A DNA stretch of 64,000 nt from the NCBI RefSeq assembly GCF_022870865.1, contig NZ_CP091508.1, positions 620,001-684,000 of the forward strand, given 5' to 3'. Shown here in pieces: positions 47,753-56,991 of the stretch (position 1 is the first letter of the stretch; each line of letters starts with the position of its first letter). Position numbers and translations under genes: made by a program. The notes beneath the pieces were generated by a model. That model saw only the letters and a program-made list of their open reading frames with translations, searched no databases and was not told the DNA's origin. Source of the stretch: Uruburuella testudinis. GTDB taxonomy: Bacteria > Pseudomonadota > Gammaproteobacteria > Burkholderiales > Neisseriaceae.

Positions 47753-47792
47753 AGCCGTCTGAAACCTATGGGCATAATGTTTCAGACGGCCA
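47753..47792. other. Inverted DUS pair upstream of valS
   Basis: GCCGTCTGAA and TTCAGACGGC face each other across 18 bases, 55 bp before the valS start; here it would be in or before the leader rather than after a gene. Confidence 0.4.
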
Positions 47793-47836
47793 TTTGAATG
47801 TTGGTGTGCTATACCGGTAATGTCCATTCAAAACCA

Positions 47837-47940
47837 TATAGTGAAATGAATAAAAAAAGTGTTACGGTGTTGCGGCGCCTTGTTGTATCGGCTGTAGTGC
47901 CTGCGGCTTGCTGCCTTGTATCACTTCTCATTCATCTATA
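47837..47940. repeat. Correia-like element, longer form
   Basis: A 104-bp repeat with ends TATAGTGAAATGAAT and, inverted, TATAGATGAATGAGA. The inside shares GATACAAGGCAGCAAG with the element at 13209-13286. It lies between the HTH gene and valS. Confidence 0.5.
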
Positions 47941-48087
47941 ACCTGGCTGTGTTTCCGGGCTTTGCAGCTTTAATTGTTTGCTGGTTCGAATAGGGATAAA
48001 GCCGGATGATGGCGGCTTTGACCAGGATTGCTGAAAACGAAAGCTGCCCGCCAGAGCATGAACGGGCAGTTTTTGCCGGCAGTTTGC

Positions 48088-48387
48088 TTATTTGCCGTTT
48101 TTAGATTCCGCTTTGGCTTCTTTTTTCAACGCGGCGTAAAGCTCAGGTTCGCGTTGCTTGAGCAGCGCGGCGATGGCTAAGTCATCGCGGTTGACTTTCG
48201 CCAGATCGATTTTTTCGATGTGCACCAAGCGCAGCAGTTCACGTACGGGTTTGGGCATGTTGCGCCCTGATTCGTAGCGTGAGCCGCCTGATTGGGTAAC
48301 ACCGATACGGCTCCAAAAATCCATTTGGTTCATGCCGAGCTTTTTGCGGATATCACGTATGTTTTCGATTTGCTCAAATGATTTCAT
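48088..48387 (-). CDS. XRE-type helix-turn-helix protein
   Basis: A 99-residue protein with a Cro/C1-like HTH (IRDIRKKLGMNQMDFWSRIG, then VTQSGGSRYESGRNMPKPV) and a charged tail. GAAGGAAG precedes the ATG. It is a small regulator of unknown target; no toxin partner lies beside it, and the upstream 270 bp are AT-rich with no gene. It may regulate itself. Confidence 0.82.
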   Translation of the reverse strand: MKSFEQIENIRDIRKKLGMNQMDFWSRIGVTQSGGSRYESGRNMPKPVRELLRLVHIEKIDLAKVNRDDLAIAALLKQREPELYAALKKEAKAESKNGK

Positions 48388-48660
48388 GAAACTTCCTTCT
48401 TCTCTTATTGTTTAATATTAGCTTTAAGGCTGGTATACTAATCCGCGTAATAATATCATATTTCAGCAAATATTAAACGCGGCCGTTTAAGTATAAGCGT
48501 TTGGACAATAGATGCAATAGAAGTTTGACAAGATTATCCTAACAAGAATATTTATATTGACTATCGGCGTTAAGTTTTCAACATGTTATTTTAAATCAAC
48601 AACTTTACCTATGCGCTGTAGGTTTTGTACTCTAAAATTGTTAATGTATGTTGCCTGCGG

Positions 48661-49437
48661 TTAAGGTTGGCCGCCGGCAGGGCTTACAGTCAAGATTTCA
48701 TGCCCGTTTTCAGTAACCAGCACTTCATGCTCCCATTGTGCGGAGAGTGAGCGGTCTTTCGTTACCACAGTCCAGCCGTCTGCTAAAATACGCAAATGGC
48801 GTTTACCTTGATTAACCATGGGTTCGATTGTGAAAATCATTCCGGGCTTTAACACCAAACCTTTTCCTTTGTGTCCATAATGCAACACTTGCGGCTCTTC
48901 GTGAAAGCCGCGGCCGATGCCGTGGCCGCAAAATTCCTGCACAACCGAATAGCCGGCGTTTTCGGCAACCTGTTGGCAGGCATAGCCGATATCGCCCAAT
49001 GTGGCGCCGGGTTTGACGGCGGCAATGCCTGCCATCATGCTCTCGTGGGTCACATCAATCAGGCGCCGGGCCTGCGGGCTGATGGTGCCGACGGCAAACA
49101 TGCGGCTGGAATCACCGTGGAAGCCGTCTTTTTTGATGGTAACGTCGATATTCACAATGTCGCCGTTTTTCAGCGGCTTGTCGTCGGGAATGCCATGACA
49201 GATGACGTGGTTTACCGAGGTGCAGCATGATTTTGGGTAGGGCGGGTTGCCGTAGTTGAGCGGCGCGGGATAGCCGCCCTGCACGTTGACATGGTAATCG
49301 TAGATGAGTTTGTCTAATTCGTTGGTGGTCACGCCGGGTTTGACGAATTGTCCGATATAGTCGAGCGCTTCGGCGGCCAGGCGACCAAGTTCGCGCATTT
49401 TTTCGATTTCTTCGGGGGTTTTGATGATAACGGCCAT
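48661..49437 (-). CDS. map: Methionine aminopeptidase, type I
   Basis: A 258-residue dinuclear metallopeptidase that removes the first Met from nascent proteins. Metal ligands can be seen in VNIDVTIKKDGFHGDSS, CGHGIGRGFHEEP, TIEPM and WEHEVLVTENG. The CxSVN motif is SCCTSVNHVICHGIP. The length is normal. AAAGGA lies before the ATG. It is a single gene; an inverted DUS pair (49455-49482) lies upstream. Confidence 0.95.
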   Translation of the reverse strand: MAVIIKTPEEIEKMRELGRLAAEALDYIGQFVKPGVTTNELDKLIYDYHVNVQGGYPAPLNYGNPPYPKSCCTSVNHVICHGIPDDKPLKNGDIVNIDVTIKKDGFHGDSSRMFAVGTISPQARRLIDVTHESMMAGIAAVKPGATLGDIGYACQQVAENAGYSVVQEFCGHGIGRGFHEEPQVLHYGHKGKGLVLKPGMIFTIEPMVNQGKRHLRILADGWTVVTKDRSLSAQWEHEVLVTENGHEILTVSPAGGQP

Positions 49438-49726
49438 GTGTGTGTGTCCTTTGTTTCAGACGGCCTGATGAGGCCGTCTGAATAAAATATAAAGATATGC
49501 AGCGCATACGCAGTTCGGGCAGATTATAACGTGAATATTACAGTTGCGCAGCCATCCCATGGGTTAATAAGGCCGTCTGAACCGGTTGTGCCCGTTTATA
49601 AAATAAGCTAACCGAGCCGTGTTGTTCCGCCTTGCCATCTAGGATGCCCCGGGCAGTTGATTTTTGCGGATGAGAATAGCAAGCTTTCAGACGGCCTTTT
49701 ATTTGCGGGTATCCGGCTGGGGTGTT

Positions 49727-50602
49727 CTAGGTTGTCCTAGCAATTACTTGTCATAAAGCAGGCAAAAGAAAGGCAGATAAGTTAAAATTTTTGTTGTGAA
49801 ACAAAATACACTTAATCTGCCATGCCCCGAACCCTACTCAAAGATGAATGCTGGTCAAAGCTGCTGAACATTTTGCTTGATTTAGGCTAGGCGTCTATCA
49901 CAAGAAAATCTGCGCCTGACGGTAGAAGGCATCCTCTACCGCATAAGAACAGGCATACTGTGGGAGGACATCCCTCCCTCTTTAGGCAAAGGAAACTCTC
50001 TGTTACGCACCTTTCACCGATGGTCGAGTAAGGGAATTTTTCAAAGCATTATCAAAGCATTATCGGAATTTCCCGATATGGAGTGGGTGTTTATCGACGG
50101 CAGTCATATCAAAGTTCATCAACATGCAAAAGCAACCGTTGGTGAAGCAGCGGCTGTCGGTCACAGCCGGGGCGGCAATACCACTAAAATTCATTTGGCT
50201 GTTGATGCCTGCGGCAATCCTGTCGGTTTTAAGGTAACCGCCGGAACGGTAAACGATATTACTGCAGCACCGGAGTTGTTGGATGAAGTCAACTTGTCGT
50301 CAACCGAAGTGCTGACTGCTGACAAAGGCTATGACTCTGATGCGTTCAGACAACTGTTGGCGGATATGGGTGTTAAACCGAATATTCCTTATAAAAAAGA
50401 CAGGGAACGGTTAAATGTATCCATGGACTGGTACTGATACAAAACCAGGCATTTGGTGGAGAATGCCTTTGAAAAGTTAAAGCATTTCCGCTCGGTTGCT
50501 ACCCGTTACGACCGCTTAAAACAGCACTACGAAAGCACGGTTGCCTTGGCATGTATCATGCTGTGGCTGCCGCTATGACAAGTAATTGTCAGGACACGCT
50601 AG
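49727..50602 (+). mobile_element. IS1301-like IS5-family element, decayed
   Basis: An 876-bp element with CTAG at both ends (49727-49730 and 50599-50602) and inverted repeats reading inward GTTGTCCTAGCAATTACTTG and CGTGTCCTGACAATTACTTG. Size, ends and transposase agree with the IS1301/IS427 type of IS5 elements. The ends also match those of the MITE family in this window (TGTCCTGACMATT). Confidence 0.85.
49822..50578 (+). pseudogene. IS5-family transposase, broken
   Basis: The N-terminus (MPRTLLKDECWSKLLNILLD) ends at TAG (49888-49890). The reading continues in another frame with ENLRLTVEGILYRIRTGILW. A second stop, TGA at 50435-50437, splits off the end (HLVENAFEKLKHFRSVATRY). The DDE residues are still visible: Asp in FIDGSHIKVHQHA, Asp in ADKGYDSDAF and Glu in LVENAFEKL. 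It cannot make a full transposase. Confidence 0.88.
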
Positions 50603-50610
50603 CTGCCGTG

Positions 50611-51576
50611 TTATACAAGCGCTTGCTCGAAATAAGCCAGCAGCGTTTGCGGCAGCCAGTTCAGATGGCCTCGGCCTTTGCCGCTCACAAAGCCGACATG
50701 GCCGCCGTTGGCCGGTTGCAGCAGGGTAACGTGGCGCGATACTTCTTGCTGCGACGGCAATGCCTCGGGCGGCAGAAACGGATCGTTGACGGCATTGAGC
50801 AGCAGCAGCGGTTTTTCTACGCCGGGTAGAAACGGTTTGCAGGAAGCGCGGCGGTAGTAGTCGGCAGCGTCTTTGAAACCGTGCAGCGGTGCGGTAAAAA
50901 CATTGTCGAAATCACTGAGGGTTTTGCAGTGCGCCAGTGCCTCGGTGTGGAAATTGAATGTGCGTGCTTTGGGCAGCAGCGTGTTGAAAAAATAGCGGGT
51001 GTAAAGCAGACGGGTGCGGCCTTTGTCGAAGCGGGTGCCGGCAGCGGTCAGGTCGATGGGCGCCGACACTGCGGCGGCGGCGAGGGGAATGGCATGGCGG
51101 CCTTGTTCGCCTAAATATTTCGCCAAGGCATTGCCGCCGAGCGATACGCCGGCTGCGTAGATAGTGGGGTAGCGTGCGGCCAGCGTGCGCAGCATAAAAT
51201 CGATTTCACGGCTGTCGCCGGAGTGATAATACACCGGCGCGGTGTTGGGCACTCCGCCGCAGCCGCGGAAATGCGCCACCACGCCGTGCCAACCGCGTGC
51301 AGCCACCGCATTCATCAGCGCTACGGCGTAATGGCTGTGGCTGCTGCCTTCCAAACCGTGAAACAATACCACCAGCGGGGCTTCGGGGTTGGTGCTGTCG
51401 AGAAAATCATAAGCTACCAAGGTTTGGCCGGTGCTGTCGGGCAGCAGTTCGCGCCGGTAAGGCGGCGGCGGGGCTTGCAAACTTTTGGCGTAGAGGGTTT
51501 GCAGATTGCCGCCCACCAGCCAGCGCGGGCTGTTGAGCGGGGGCAGTCGGTAGGGTGGTGGGGATGCGGTGCTCAT
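50611..51576 (-). CDS. YheT-type alpha/beta hydrolase
   Basis: A 321-residue alpha/beta hydrolase of the YheT/EMB8 family. The oxyanion-hole region is PLVVLFHGLEGSSHSHY, the nucleophile elbow AAGVSLGGNALAKYL, and the His lies in NGGHVGFVSGKG. The substrate is unknown; relatives are esterases. The stop codon is 8 bp from the end of the IS1301-like element, so the insertion just missed the gene. Confidence 0.88.
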   Translation of the reverse strand: MSTASPPPYRLPPLNSPRWLVGGNLQTLYAKSLQAPPPPYRRELLPDSTGQTLVAYDFLDSTNPEAPLVVLFHGLEGSSHSHYAVALMNAVAARGWHGVVAHFRGCGGVPNTAPVYYHSGDSREIDFMLRTLAARYPTIYAAGVSLGGNALAKYLGEQGRHAIPLAAAAVSAPIDLTAAGTRFDKGRTRLLYTRYFFNTLLPKARTFNFHTEALAHCKTLSDFDNVFTAPLHGFKDAADYYRRASCKPFLPGVEKPLLLLNAVNDPFLPPEALPSQQEVSRHVTLLQPANGGHVGFVSGKGRGHLNWLPQTLLAYFEQALV

Positions 51577-51708
51577 GGTGGTCGGGGCTTTTAAAATCGG
51601 TAGTTTGGCTTTGTATTATAAAGTATTTAATAGAGAATATGAATATAGAATCAAATATCGGATGTGGCACTGTCAAGTGGTTTGATGCTGCGTATCATCA
51701 ATAACAAG

Positions 51709-51736
51709 AGGCCGTCTGAAACGTTTCAGACGGCCT
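51709..51736. terminator. DUS-pair terminator
   Basis: An inverted DUS pair with a 4-base loop and AAGAGG/CCTCTT extensions, downstream of the PAP2 phosphatase gene. Confidence 0.65.
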
Positions 51737-51750
51737 CTTGTTATGATGCT

Positions 51751-52419
51751 TTATGATTGGCGCGGCAGACGGCGGTACATAACAATATGCAGGCCGAGTA
51801 CGGTGCTGGTGCCGGTAATCCAGCCGACCAGCACATCGGTGGGGTAGTGCACGCCCAACACGATGCGGGAAAAACCCATAAAAAAAGCAAATAAAACAGC
51901 GGCGGCAATCAGCAGGCCGCGGTGCGGCGTGTGCCAATAAACCAACACCCATACAGTAGCCAATGCGGCAGCAAAGGTGCTGTGGCCGCTGGGAAAAGAA
52001 GCATTGGTTTCTTCGATGATGCGCGGCCACAATTCCGGGCGGGCGCGATTGAAAAACAGTTTGGCCACAAACATGATGGCGGTGGGCAAGGCGGCGCCGA
52101 GCAGAATAAACACCGCCCAGCTGCGGTGGTTGCGGAAATAATGATAAACGGCAAACAACACTGCCAATGTGGCGGCTACGCTGGTTTTGCCGACATGGTG
52201 CAGCACAACCGCAACAGGCATCATCGCCTGCCCCATGTGCTCGTGCACCCACATCATCAACGGTTGTTCGAAAGCAAAGCGTTCGCGTTCCAGAATTTCT
52301 TCGGCAATTTCGCCGGCGAGTAATAAGGGCAGCACGATGCCGAAAAACAATACGGCAAGGCGCTTGAAAGAAGGCAGGTAGCGGGTAAGGGCGGCGGGCA
52401 TGGCGGCAAAAAAATCCAT
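51751..52419 (-). CDS. PAP2-family membrane phosphatase
   Basis: A 222-residue integral membrane protein with six helices and all three PAP2 motifs: KLFFNRARP, PSGHSTF and SRIVLGVHYPTD, which hold the catalytic His residues. Such enzymes act on undecaprenyl diphosphate or phosphatidylglycerophosphate on the periplasmic side. Which one it acts on cannot be told. Confidence 0.9.
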   Translation of the reverse strand: MDFFAAMPAALTRYLPSFKRLAVLFFGIVLPLLLAGEIAEEILERERFAFEQPLMMWVHEHMGQAMMPVAVVLHHVGKTSVAATLAVLFAVYHYFRNHRSWAVFILLGAALPTAIMFVAKLFFNRARPELWPRIIEETNASFPSGHSTFAAALATVWVLVYWHTPHRGLLIAAAVLFAFFMGFSRIVLGVHYPTDVLVGWITGTSTVLGLHIVMYRRLPRQS

Positions 52420-52710
52420 ATGCTAACAGATGTGGCGGCGCAGGCAAAATCCGGCGGCGGCCGGGTGCGCAAAATCAAGAAAGAAGATGATTGTTTTTAG
52501 CATTAGTTGTTGATAATTATTGCATTTTTCACAGTGGAAAATCAGGTAAACCATGATGCCGCATCGTTGGCTTGTTGTTATAGTCAACACACAAACCGAC
52601 CTGTTGCATCTATAAAGCCGGGCGGTTTGGGCGCTGTTGCAGGCGCAGCATGAAAATATAACCAAACCACAACCGCTGATACACGGCGGCGTAACAACAC
52701 GGAGGATGTT

Positions 52711-52803
52711 ATGTCTGTATTTTTCTTGAATCTGATTGTTTGGATCGGCATCGCATCGCTGCTCACTTTGGGCGCGCTGTGGTTGATGGAACAATACCAT
52801 TGA
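52711..52803 (+). CDS. 30-residue single-helix membrane peptide
   Basis: A short gene with a strong ribosome site (GGAGG, 5 bases before the ATG) encodes MSVFFLNLIVWIGIASLL followed by TLGALWLMEQYH, one hydrophobic helix with a short polar tail. A DUS-pair terminator (52834-52859) follows it directly. Similar tiny peptides are subunits of respiratory oxidases or transporters, but I cannot name the partner. Confidence 0.6.
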   Translation: MSVFFLNLIVWIGIASLLTLGALWLMEQYH

Positions 52804-52833
52804 GCCGTTTTTCCCAACTTGCTGAAAAAGCAA

Positions 52834-52859
52834 AGGCCGTCTGTTTGTTCAGACGGCCT
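52834..52859. terminator. DUS-pair terminator between convergent genes
   Basis: Arms AGGCCGTCTG and CAGACGGCCT with a 6-base loop, between the small membrane peptide and yjgA. Confidence 0.65.
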
Positions 52860-52880
52860 TATATATAGGTGGCGGCAGAA

Positions 52881-53417
52881 TCAATTTTCATCGGCATCAT
52901 AATCATTGGCTTGCACCGCTTCACTGTCGCCGGCCATCACCAATTTGATTTCCTGAAACAGCGCCCGAAAATTTTTCGGCGGTTTGTTCAGCTCCTGCTC
53001 TTTGCGGGTGTTGCGCACCAGCGTACGCAGTTTGGCTACATCGGCATTGGGGTAGTCGGCGATAAAAGCAGTGAGTGCATCATCACCGGCCAGCAGCCGT
53101 TCGCGGGTTTGCTCGATGCGTTGCAGCATGGCGTTGTGTGCCGCGTTGTCGCCCCGCAGTTTGGCCAGATAAGCCTCAATCGGCGCCGGATCCACATCGC
53201 GCATCAGGCGGCCGATATATTGGGTTTGGCGTTTGAGGGCGCTGTTGGAGGTGATTTTTTTGTGCATCAGCAAGGCATCGAGCAAGTCTTCCGGCAGGCC
53301 GATTTTTTTCAGCGTGTCGGCAGAAAGACGGGTCAGCTGCACGCCCAAGCTTTGCAAATCATTCATCTGCTTTTTGATTTGGGTTTTGCTTACCCACTCT
53401 GGTTGCTTGTCGCTCAT
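52881..53417 (-). CDS. yjgA: Ribosome-associated protein YjgA (DarP)
   Basis: A 178-residue DUF615 protein that joins late 50S subunit assembly. Typical elements are WVSKTQIKKQMNDLQSLG, QTQYIGRLMRDVD and LRTLVRNTRKEQELNKPPKN. It is divergent from pmbA, a gene pair conserved in proteobacteria. Confidence 0.92.
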   Translation of the reverse strand: MSDKQPEWVSKTQIKKQMNDLQSLGVQLTRLSADTLKKIGLPEDLLDALLMHKKITSNSALKRQTQYIGRLMRDVDPAPIEAYLAKLRGDNAAHNAMLQRIEQTRERLLAGDDALTAFIADYPNADVAKLRTLVRNTRKEQELNKPPKNFRALFQEIKLVMAGDSEAVQANDYDADEN

Positions 53418-53549
53418 ATCAATATCTCATTCAATAATGGTATTTATTTTAGCACAACCGCCCGCCGCGCAATCTTGCCGATAGCCACATTTTTACCGAT
53501 GCCGTCTGAAAACAGTTAAAATAAGCAGCAAATTCTAACCGGAAAACCC

Positions 53550-54878
53550 ATGTTTAATCATAATGAAAACGAACTGATTGATTTATGCGGGCAGGCGCTC
53601 GCCTTGGCCAAACAACACGGTGCCACCGCTGCCGAAGCCGATTTGAGCGAATCGCTGGGGCAAAGCGTGAATGTGCGCTTGGGCGACATCGAGCAAATCG
53701 AATACCAGCAAGACAAATCACTCGACATCACCGTGTATGTCGGGCAGCGTAAAGGCCGAGCCAGCACCGCTGATTTTTCTGCCAAAGCGCTGCAAGACAC
53801 CGTGCGCGCCGCCATCGATATCGCCCGATATACCGCCGAAGATGATTGCGCCGGGTTGGCCGATGCGGCTCTGATGGCGGCCGAATTCGGCGATACCGAC
53901 AGCTATCACGAATGGAGTCTGCCTACCGAAGCCGCCGTAGCGCTGGCACAGCAATGCGAACAGGCCGCACTGGATTTTGACCGGCGCATTGAAAATTCAG
54001 AAGGTGCCGGCGTGCAAACCGGGCACTATCAATACGTATATGGTAACAGCCACGGCTTTATGCACCACGCACAAGGCAGCCGCCACAGCATATCATGCAG
54101 CGTGGTGGCCGCCGACAAGCAAGGCATGCAGCGCGATTATTGGTATGACCTCGCCCGCAGCCGCGATGATTTGGACAGCCCCGAAACCATCGGCCGCACC
54201 GCCGCAGAACGCACCGTCAGCCGCCTCGGCGGCCGCAGTCTGCCCACCGGCAATTACCCGGTATTGTTTGATGCCACCGTGGCCGGCGGGTTAATCGGCC
54301 ATTTGGTCGGCGGCCTCAGTGGCGGCGCCCTTTACCGCCAAAGCAGCTTTCTGACCGACAGCATCGGCACACAAATCTTGCCCGATTTTCTGCATCTGCG
54401 TGAAGAACCGCATATTCCCCGCGCACTCGGCAGCACTTGGTTTGATGCCGAAGGTGTAGCCACCCGCCCGCGTTTCGTGATTGAAAACGGTGTTGTACAA
54501 GGCTATTTTCTCAGCAGCTATAGTGCCCGCAAGCTCGGTATGCAAACCACCGCCAATGCAGGCGGCGCGCACAACCTGCACCTCAACCATACCTGCGCCG
54601 ACCGGGCAGACTTATTGAAACAAATGGGTAGCGGCCTGTTGATTACCGAATTAATGGGGCAGGGGGTCAATATGCTGACCGGCGACTACTCACGCGGTGC
54701 CGCCGGCTTTTGGGTGGAAAACGGCACCATTGCCTACCCCGTGCAAGAAATCACCATTGCCGGCCGTTTGCAAGACATGTATCGCAACATCACCGGCGTG
54801 GCCGACGATGCGCTGAAACGGTCTGCGCACAAAGTCGGCTCAGTGTTGGTTGGCGAAATGACCGTAGCTGGAGTATAA
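53550..54878 (+). CDS. pmbA: PmbA/TldE protease subunit
   Basis: A 442-residue partner of TldD in a metalloprotease that matures microcin-type peptides and degrades the CcdA antitoxin in E. coli. PmbA itself lacks the HExxxH zinc site, as expected. Recognisable parts are SEGAGVQTGHYQYVYGNSHGF and TGDYSRGAAGFWVENGTIAYP. tldD is not in the window. Confidence 0.93.
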   Translation: MFNHNENELIDLCGQALALAKQHGATAAEADLSESLGQSVNVRLGDIEQIEYQQDKSLDITVYVGQRKGRASTADFSAKALQDTVRAAIDIARYTAEDDCAGLADAALMAAEFGDTDSYHEWSLPTEAAVALAQQCEQAALDFDRRIENSEGAGVQTGHYQYVYGNSHGFMHHAQGSRHSISCSVVAADKQGMQRDYWYDLARSRDDLDSPETIGRTAAERTVSRLGGRSLPTGNYPVLFDATVAGGLIGHLVGGLSGGALYRQSSFLTDSIGTQILPDFLHLREEPHIPRALGSTWFDAEGVATRPRFVIENGVVQGYFLSSYSARKLGMQTTANAGGAHNLHLNHTCADRADLLKQMGSGLLITELMGQGVNMLTGDYSRGAAGFWVENGTIAYPVQEITIAGRLQDMYRNITGVADDALKRSAHKVGSVLVGEMTVAGV

Positions 54879-54956
54879 GTATAAGCAGTTGAGATGGCCG
54901 TCAAGCTCGAAGCATTTTACTTCAGCGCCCCACCTTGATCTGCGGGTGTATGGTTT

Positions 54957-55123
54957 CTAGGGTGCCATGGCAATTCATATATCATCATCTTTATTTGCGC
55001 TAAAAGCACATCTGCTGCGTTAAAAAGCCTCGCAAGATGCCCAGTCTTGCTGCGTTTTTTGCCTGGCATCTGTACTTTTCTCATAAAAAATCTGAGTCAT
55101 TTTGAATGGTCAGGACACCCTAG
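54957..55123 (+). repeat. CTAG-type MITE, copy J
   Basis: A 167-bp full copy from CTAGGGTGCCATGGCAATTC to GGTCAGGACACCCTAG. It is directly followed by GGTGTCCTAG, a stub of another end. The end types are the same as copy H. Confidence 0.75.
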
Positions 55124-55562
55124 GGTGTCCTAGATCACTAGATCGCCGCTTCGTTGATGATTCGGTTTGACGGCTATTTAAGGTTTTATATCACAGATAA
55201 TGTTCAAATCTGCGGAGCTATCTATACTGATGTGGGTATGGATGTAAGCCTGCTTGATACGAGCTTCACAATCCCGATCTCAAAAAAAACGGCGCAACAT
55301 GACCACGCCTGTCAGTATTCTCCAATTTTCATCATGCCTTTTCATCACATCGGTAGCAAAAGAAACTTGCCCGCAAGCCCGCCAAGCCGCCTCGGGCAGG
55401 CTTTTTGTGTGCCAAAAAGCAACAAAAGTCTCAATGTGTTGTAAACCTGCAAATAAGAGAATTTGTTTTTTTATCATTATGATTTTAAAATGATTTAAAT
55501 TTTTGTGTGGGCTAAATCACACACTTTTCAACGTAAATGCCCACATCAAAAGCCGATAAAGT
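55124..55562. other. Spacer between MITE J and the porin promoter
   Basis: No supported gene. Short open frames at 55154-55493 lack a ribosome site and any recognisable product. Confidence 0.4.
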
Positions 55563-55591
55563 TTGTTTTTTTACAACGAAGCAATTATATT
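55563..55591 (+). promoter_or_regulatory. Porin gene promoter
   Basis: TTGTTT and TATATT, 17 bases apart, lie in AT-rich DNA about 105 bp before the porin ATG. Confidence 0.5.
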
Positions 55592-55696
55592 AGCAGACAT
55601 GAAATCGCTAACGCTGCGATGAATGCAAAAGCTTGGATGGATTTCATATACCCCCATTTAAGTTTGTTTTCTTAAACATAGAAAAGGAATACAGCA

Positions 55697-56791
55697 ATGA
55701 AAAAAACTCTGATTGCTTTGACCCTGGCGGCTCTGCCGGTTGCAGCTTCTGCTGACGTAATCCTGTACGGCCAAATCAAAGCCGGTGTAGAGGTTTCTCA
55801 AGTTAAAATTGGTGATGATAAATCTAAAACTGCTACCGAGATCGCTGACTTCGGTTCACGCATCGGTTTCAAAGGCCACGAGCATCTGGGTAATAACCTG
55901 AACGCTATTTGGCAAGTTGAAAACAATGTAAATGTTGCTGGCGGCGGTTCTTGGGCCGGTCGTGAGTCATTCATCGGTTTGGAAGGCGGTTTCGGTAAAA
56001 TCCGTGCCGGTAAACTGGAAACCCAACTGAAAAACATGGATGCGATTGATCCGTGGGAATACAGCAACAACGCGCTGGGCTTGGGCGTATTTACCCGTAC
56101 CGGTGAGCGTGTAACTTCAGTTCGTTACGACACCCCGGTTTGGGCTGGCTTCAGCGGTAACGTTCAATACACCCCGCGTGACAACGCTAATCCTACTGAT
56201 AAATACACTCACGAAGATCCGTCACGTGATGCTTACTACGCTGGTTTGAACTATGAAAATGCCGGCTGGTTTGCTCAATACGGTTTCGGTTTCAAAAACA
56301 ACAACTATGTATCTGGTACCAACGGCGAAACCAAAGATGGTTACGCTCACCAATTGCAAGCCGGTTATGATGCCAACAACTTGTTTGTAGCCTTGGGTGC
56401 TCAATACACTAGCGGTTGGGATACTTTAGGTTCTTACGCCGATGCATTGTCTAACGGTGCTTATGGCTACGTACCTGCAGGTACTGTTGTAGATGGTGAC
56501 GTCACTCCTTGGAGTGCTGATGATAACGGTATCAAAACCATTGAAGCTGCTGCTACTGCCGCTTACCGTTTTGGTAACATCACTCCGCGTATCTCTTACG
56601 CTCACGGCTTCAAACCGAAAATGGCTGGCGAAAAACTTGACCTTGAATACAACCAAGTTGTCATCGGTGCTGACTACGACTTCTCTAAACGTACCAGCGC
56701 TCTGGTTTCAGCCGGTTGGTTGAAAGCCGGTAAAGGCGACAGCAAAGTGCAAAACACTGCCGGTATGGTTGGTCTGCGTCACAAATTCTAA
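55697..56791 (+). CDS. porB: Major outer membrane porin (PorB-like)
   Basis: A 364-residue trimeric porin of the Neisseria type. The signal MKKTLIALTLAALPVAASA is followed by DVILYGQIKAGVEVSQ, the usual first strand. The 16-stranded barrel contains SRIGFKGHEHLGNNLNAIWQ and GRESFIGLEGGFGKIRAGKL and ends in GLRHKF, the terminal Phe needed for Bam assembly. Codon choice differs from neighbours (many GGT, CGT, AAA), as is usual for highly expressed genes. AAAGGA lies before the ATG. Confidence 0.92.
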   Translation: MKKTLIALTLAALPVAASADVILYGQIKAGVEVSQVKIGDDKSKTATEIADFGSRIGFKGHEHLGNNLNAIWQVENNVNVAGGGSWAGRESFIGLEGGFGKIRAGKLETQLKNMDAIDPWEYSNNALGLGVFTRTGERVTSVRYDTPVWAGFSGNVQYTPRDNANPTDKYTHEDPSRDAYYAGLNYENAGWFAQYGFGFKNNNYVSGTNGETKDGYAHQLQAGYDANNLFVALGAQYTSGWDTLGSYADALSNGAYGYVPAGTVVDGDVTPWSADDNGIKTIEAAATAAYRFGNITPRISYAHGFKPKMAGEKLDLEYNQVVIGADYDFSKRTSALVSAGWLKAGKGDSKVQNTAGMVGLRHKF

Positions 56792-56810
56792 TCTCATGAT
56801 TAGTCTTGAA

Positions 56811-56839
56811 AAAGAGCCTGCAATGCAGGCTCTTTTTTT
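56811..56839 (+). terminator. Rho-independent terminator of the porin gene
   Basis: The stem AAAGAGCCTGC-AAT-GCAGGCTCTTT continues into a T run. Confidence 0.85.
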
Positions 56840-56920
56840 ATCTTGCTATTGTTGTCAAGCAGGGCAGTGCAGTCGGAAGGTATAGGTTGGGTTAGGTTTC
56901 TAAAGGCGGTAACCTAATAA

Positions 56921-56975
56921 TTGACAAAAACATAGCGCCGCCATGGCATACATGGCGGCGCTATGTTTTTGTCAA
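56921..56975. terminator. Long perfect inverted repeat, bidirectional terminator
   Basis: Arms of 25 bases, starting TTGACAAAAACATAGCGCC, flank a 5-base loop. It lies between two convergent transcripts (porin and DUF799 gene) and has A and T runs in the arms. Confidence 0.65.
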
Positions 56976-56991
56976 TTTAGCCGATTATCGG

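Noticed and set aside
48088..48387. HTH gene as the antitoxin of a toxin-antitoxin pair
   Set aside because: No small toxin gene lies directly upstream or downstream; valS and map are the neighbours.
3481..55123. Repeated MITE copies as a CRISPR array
   Set aside because: Copies are kilobases apart, up to 170 bp long and lie between unrelated genes; there are no cas genes.
55154..55493. Plus-strand open frames upstream of the porin gene
   Set aside because: No ribosome site, poor codon pattern and no similarity that I can recognise; likely spacer DNA.
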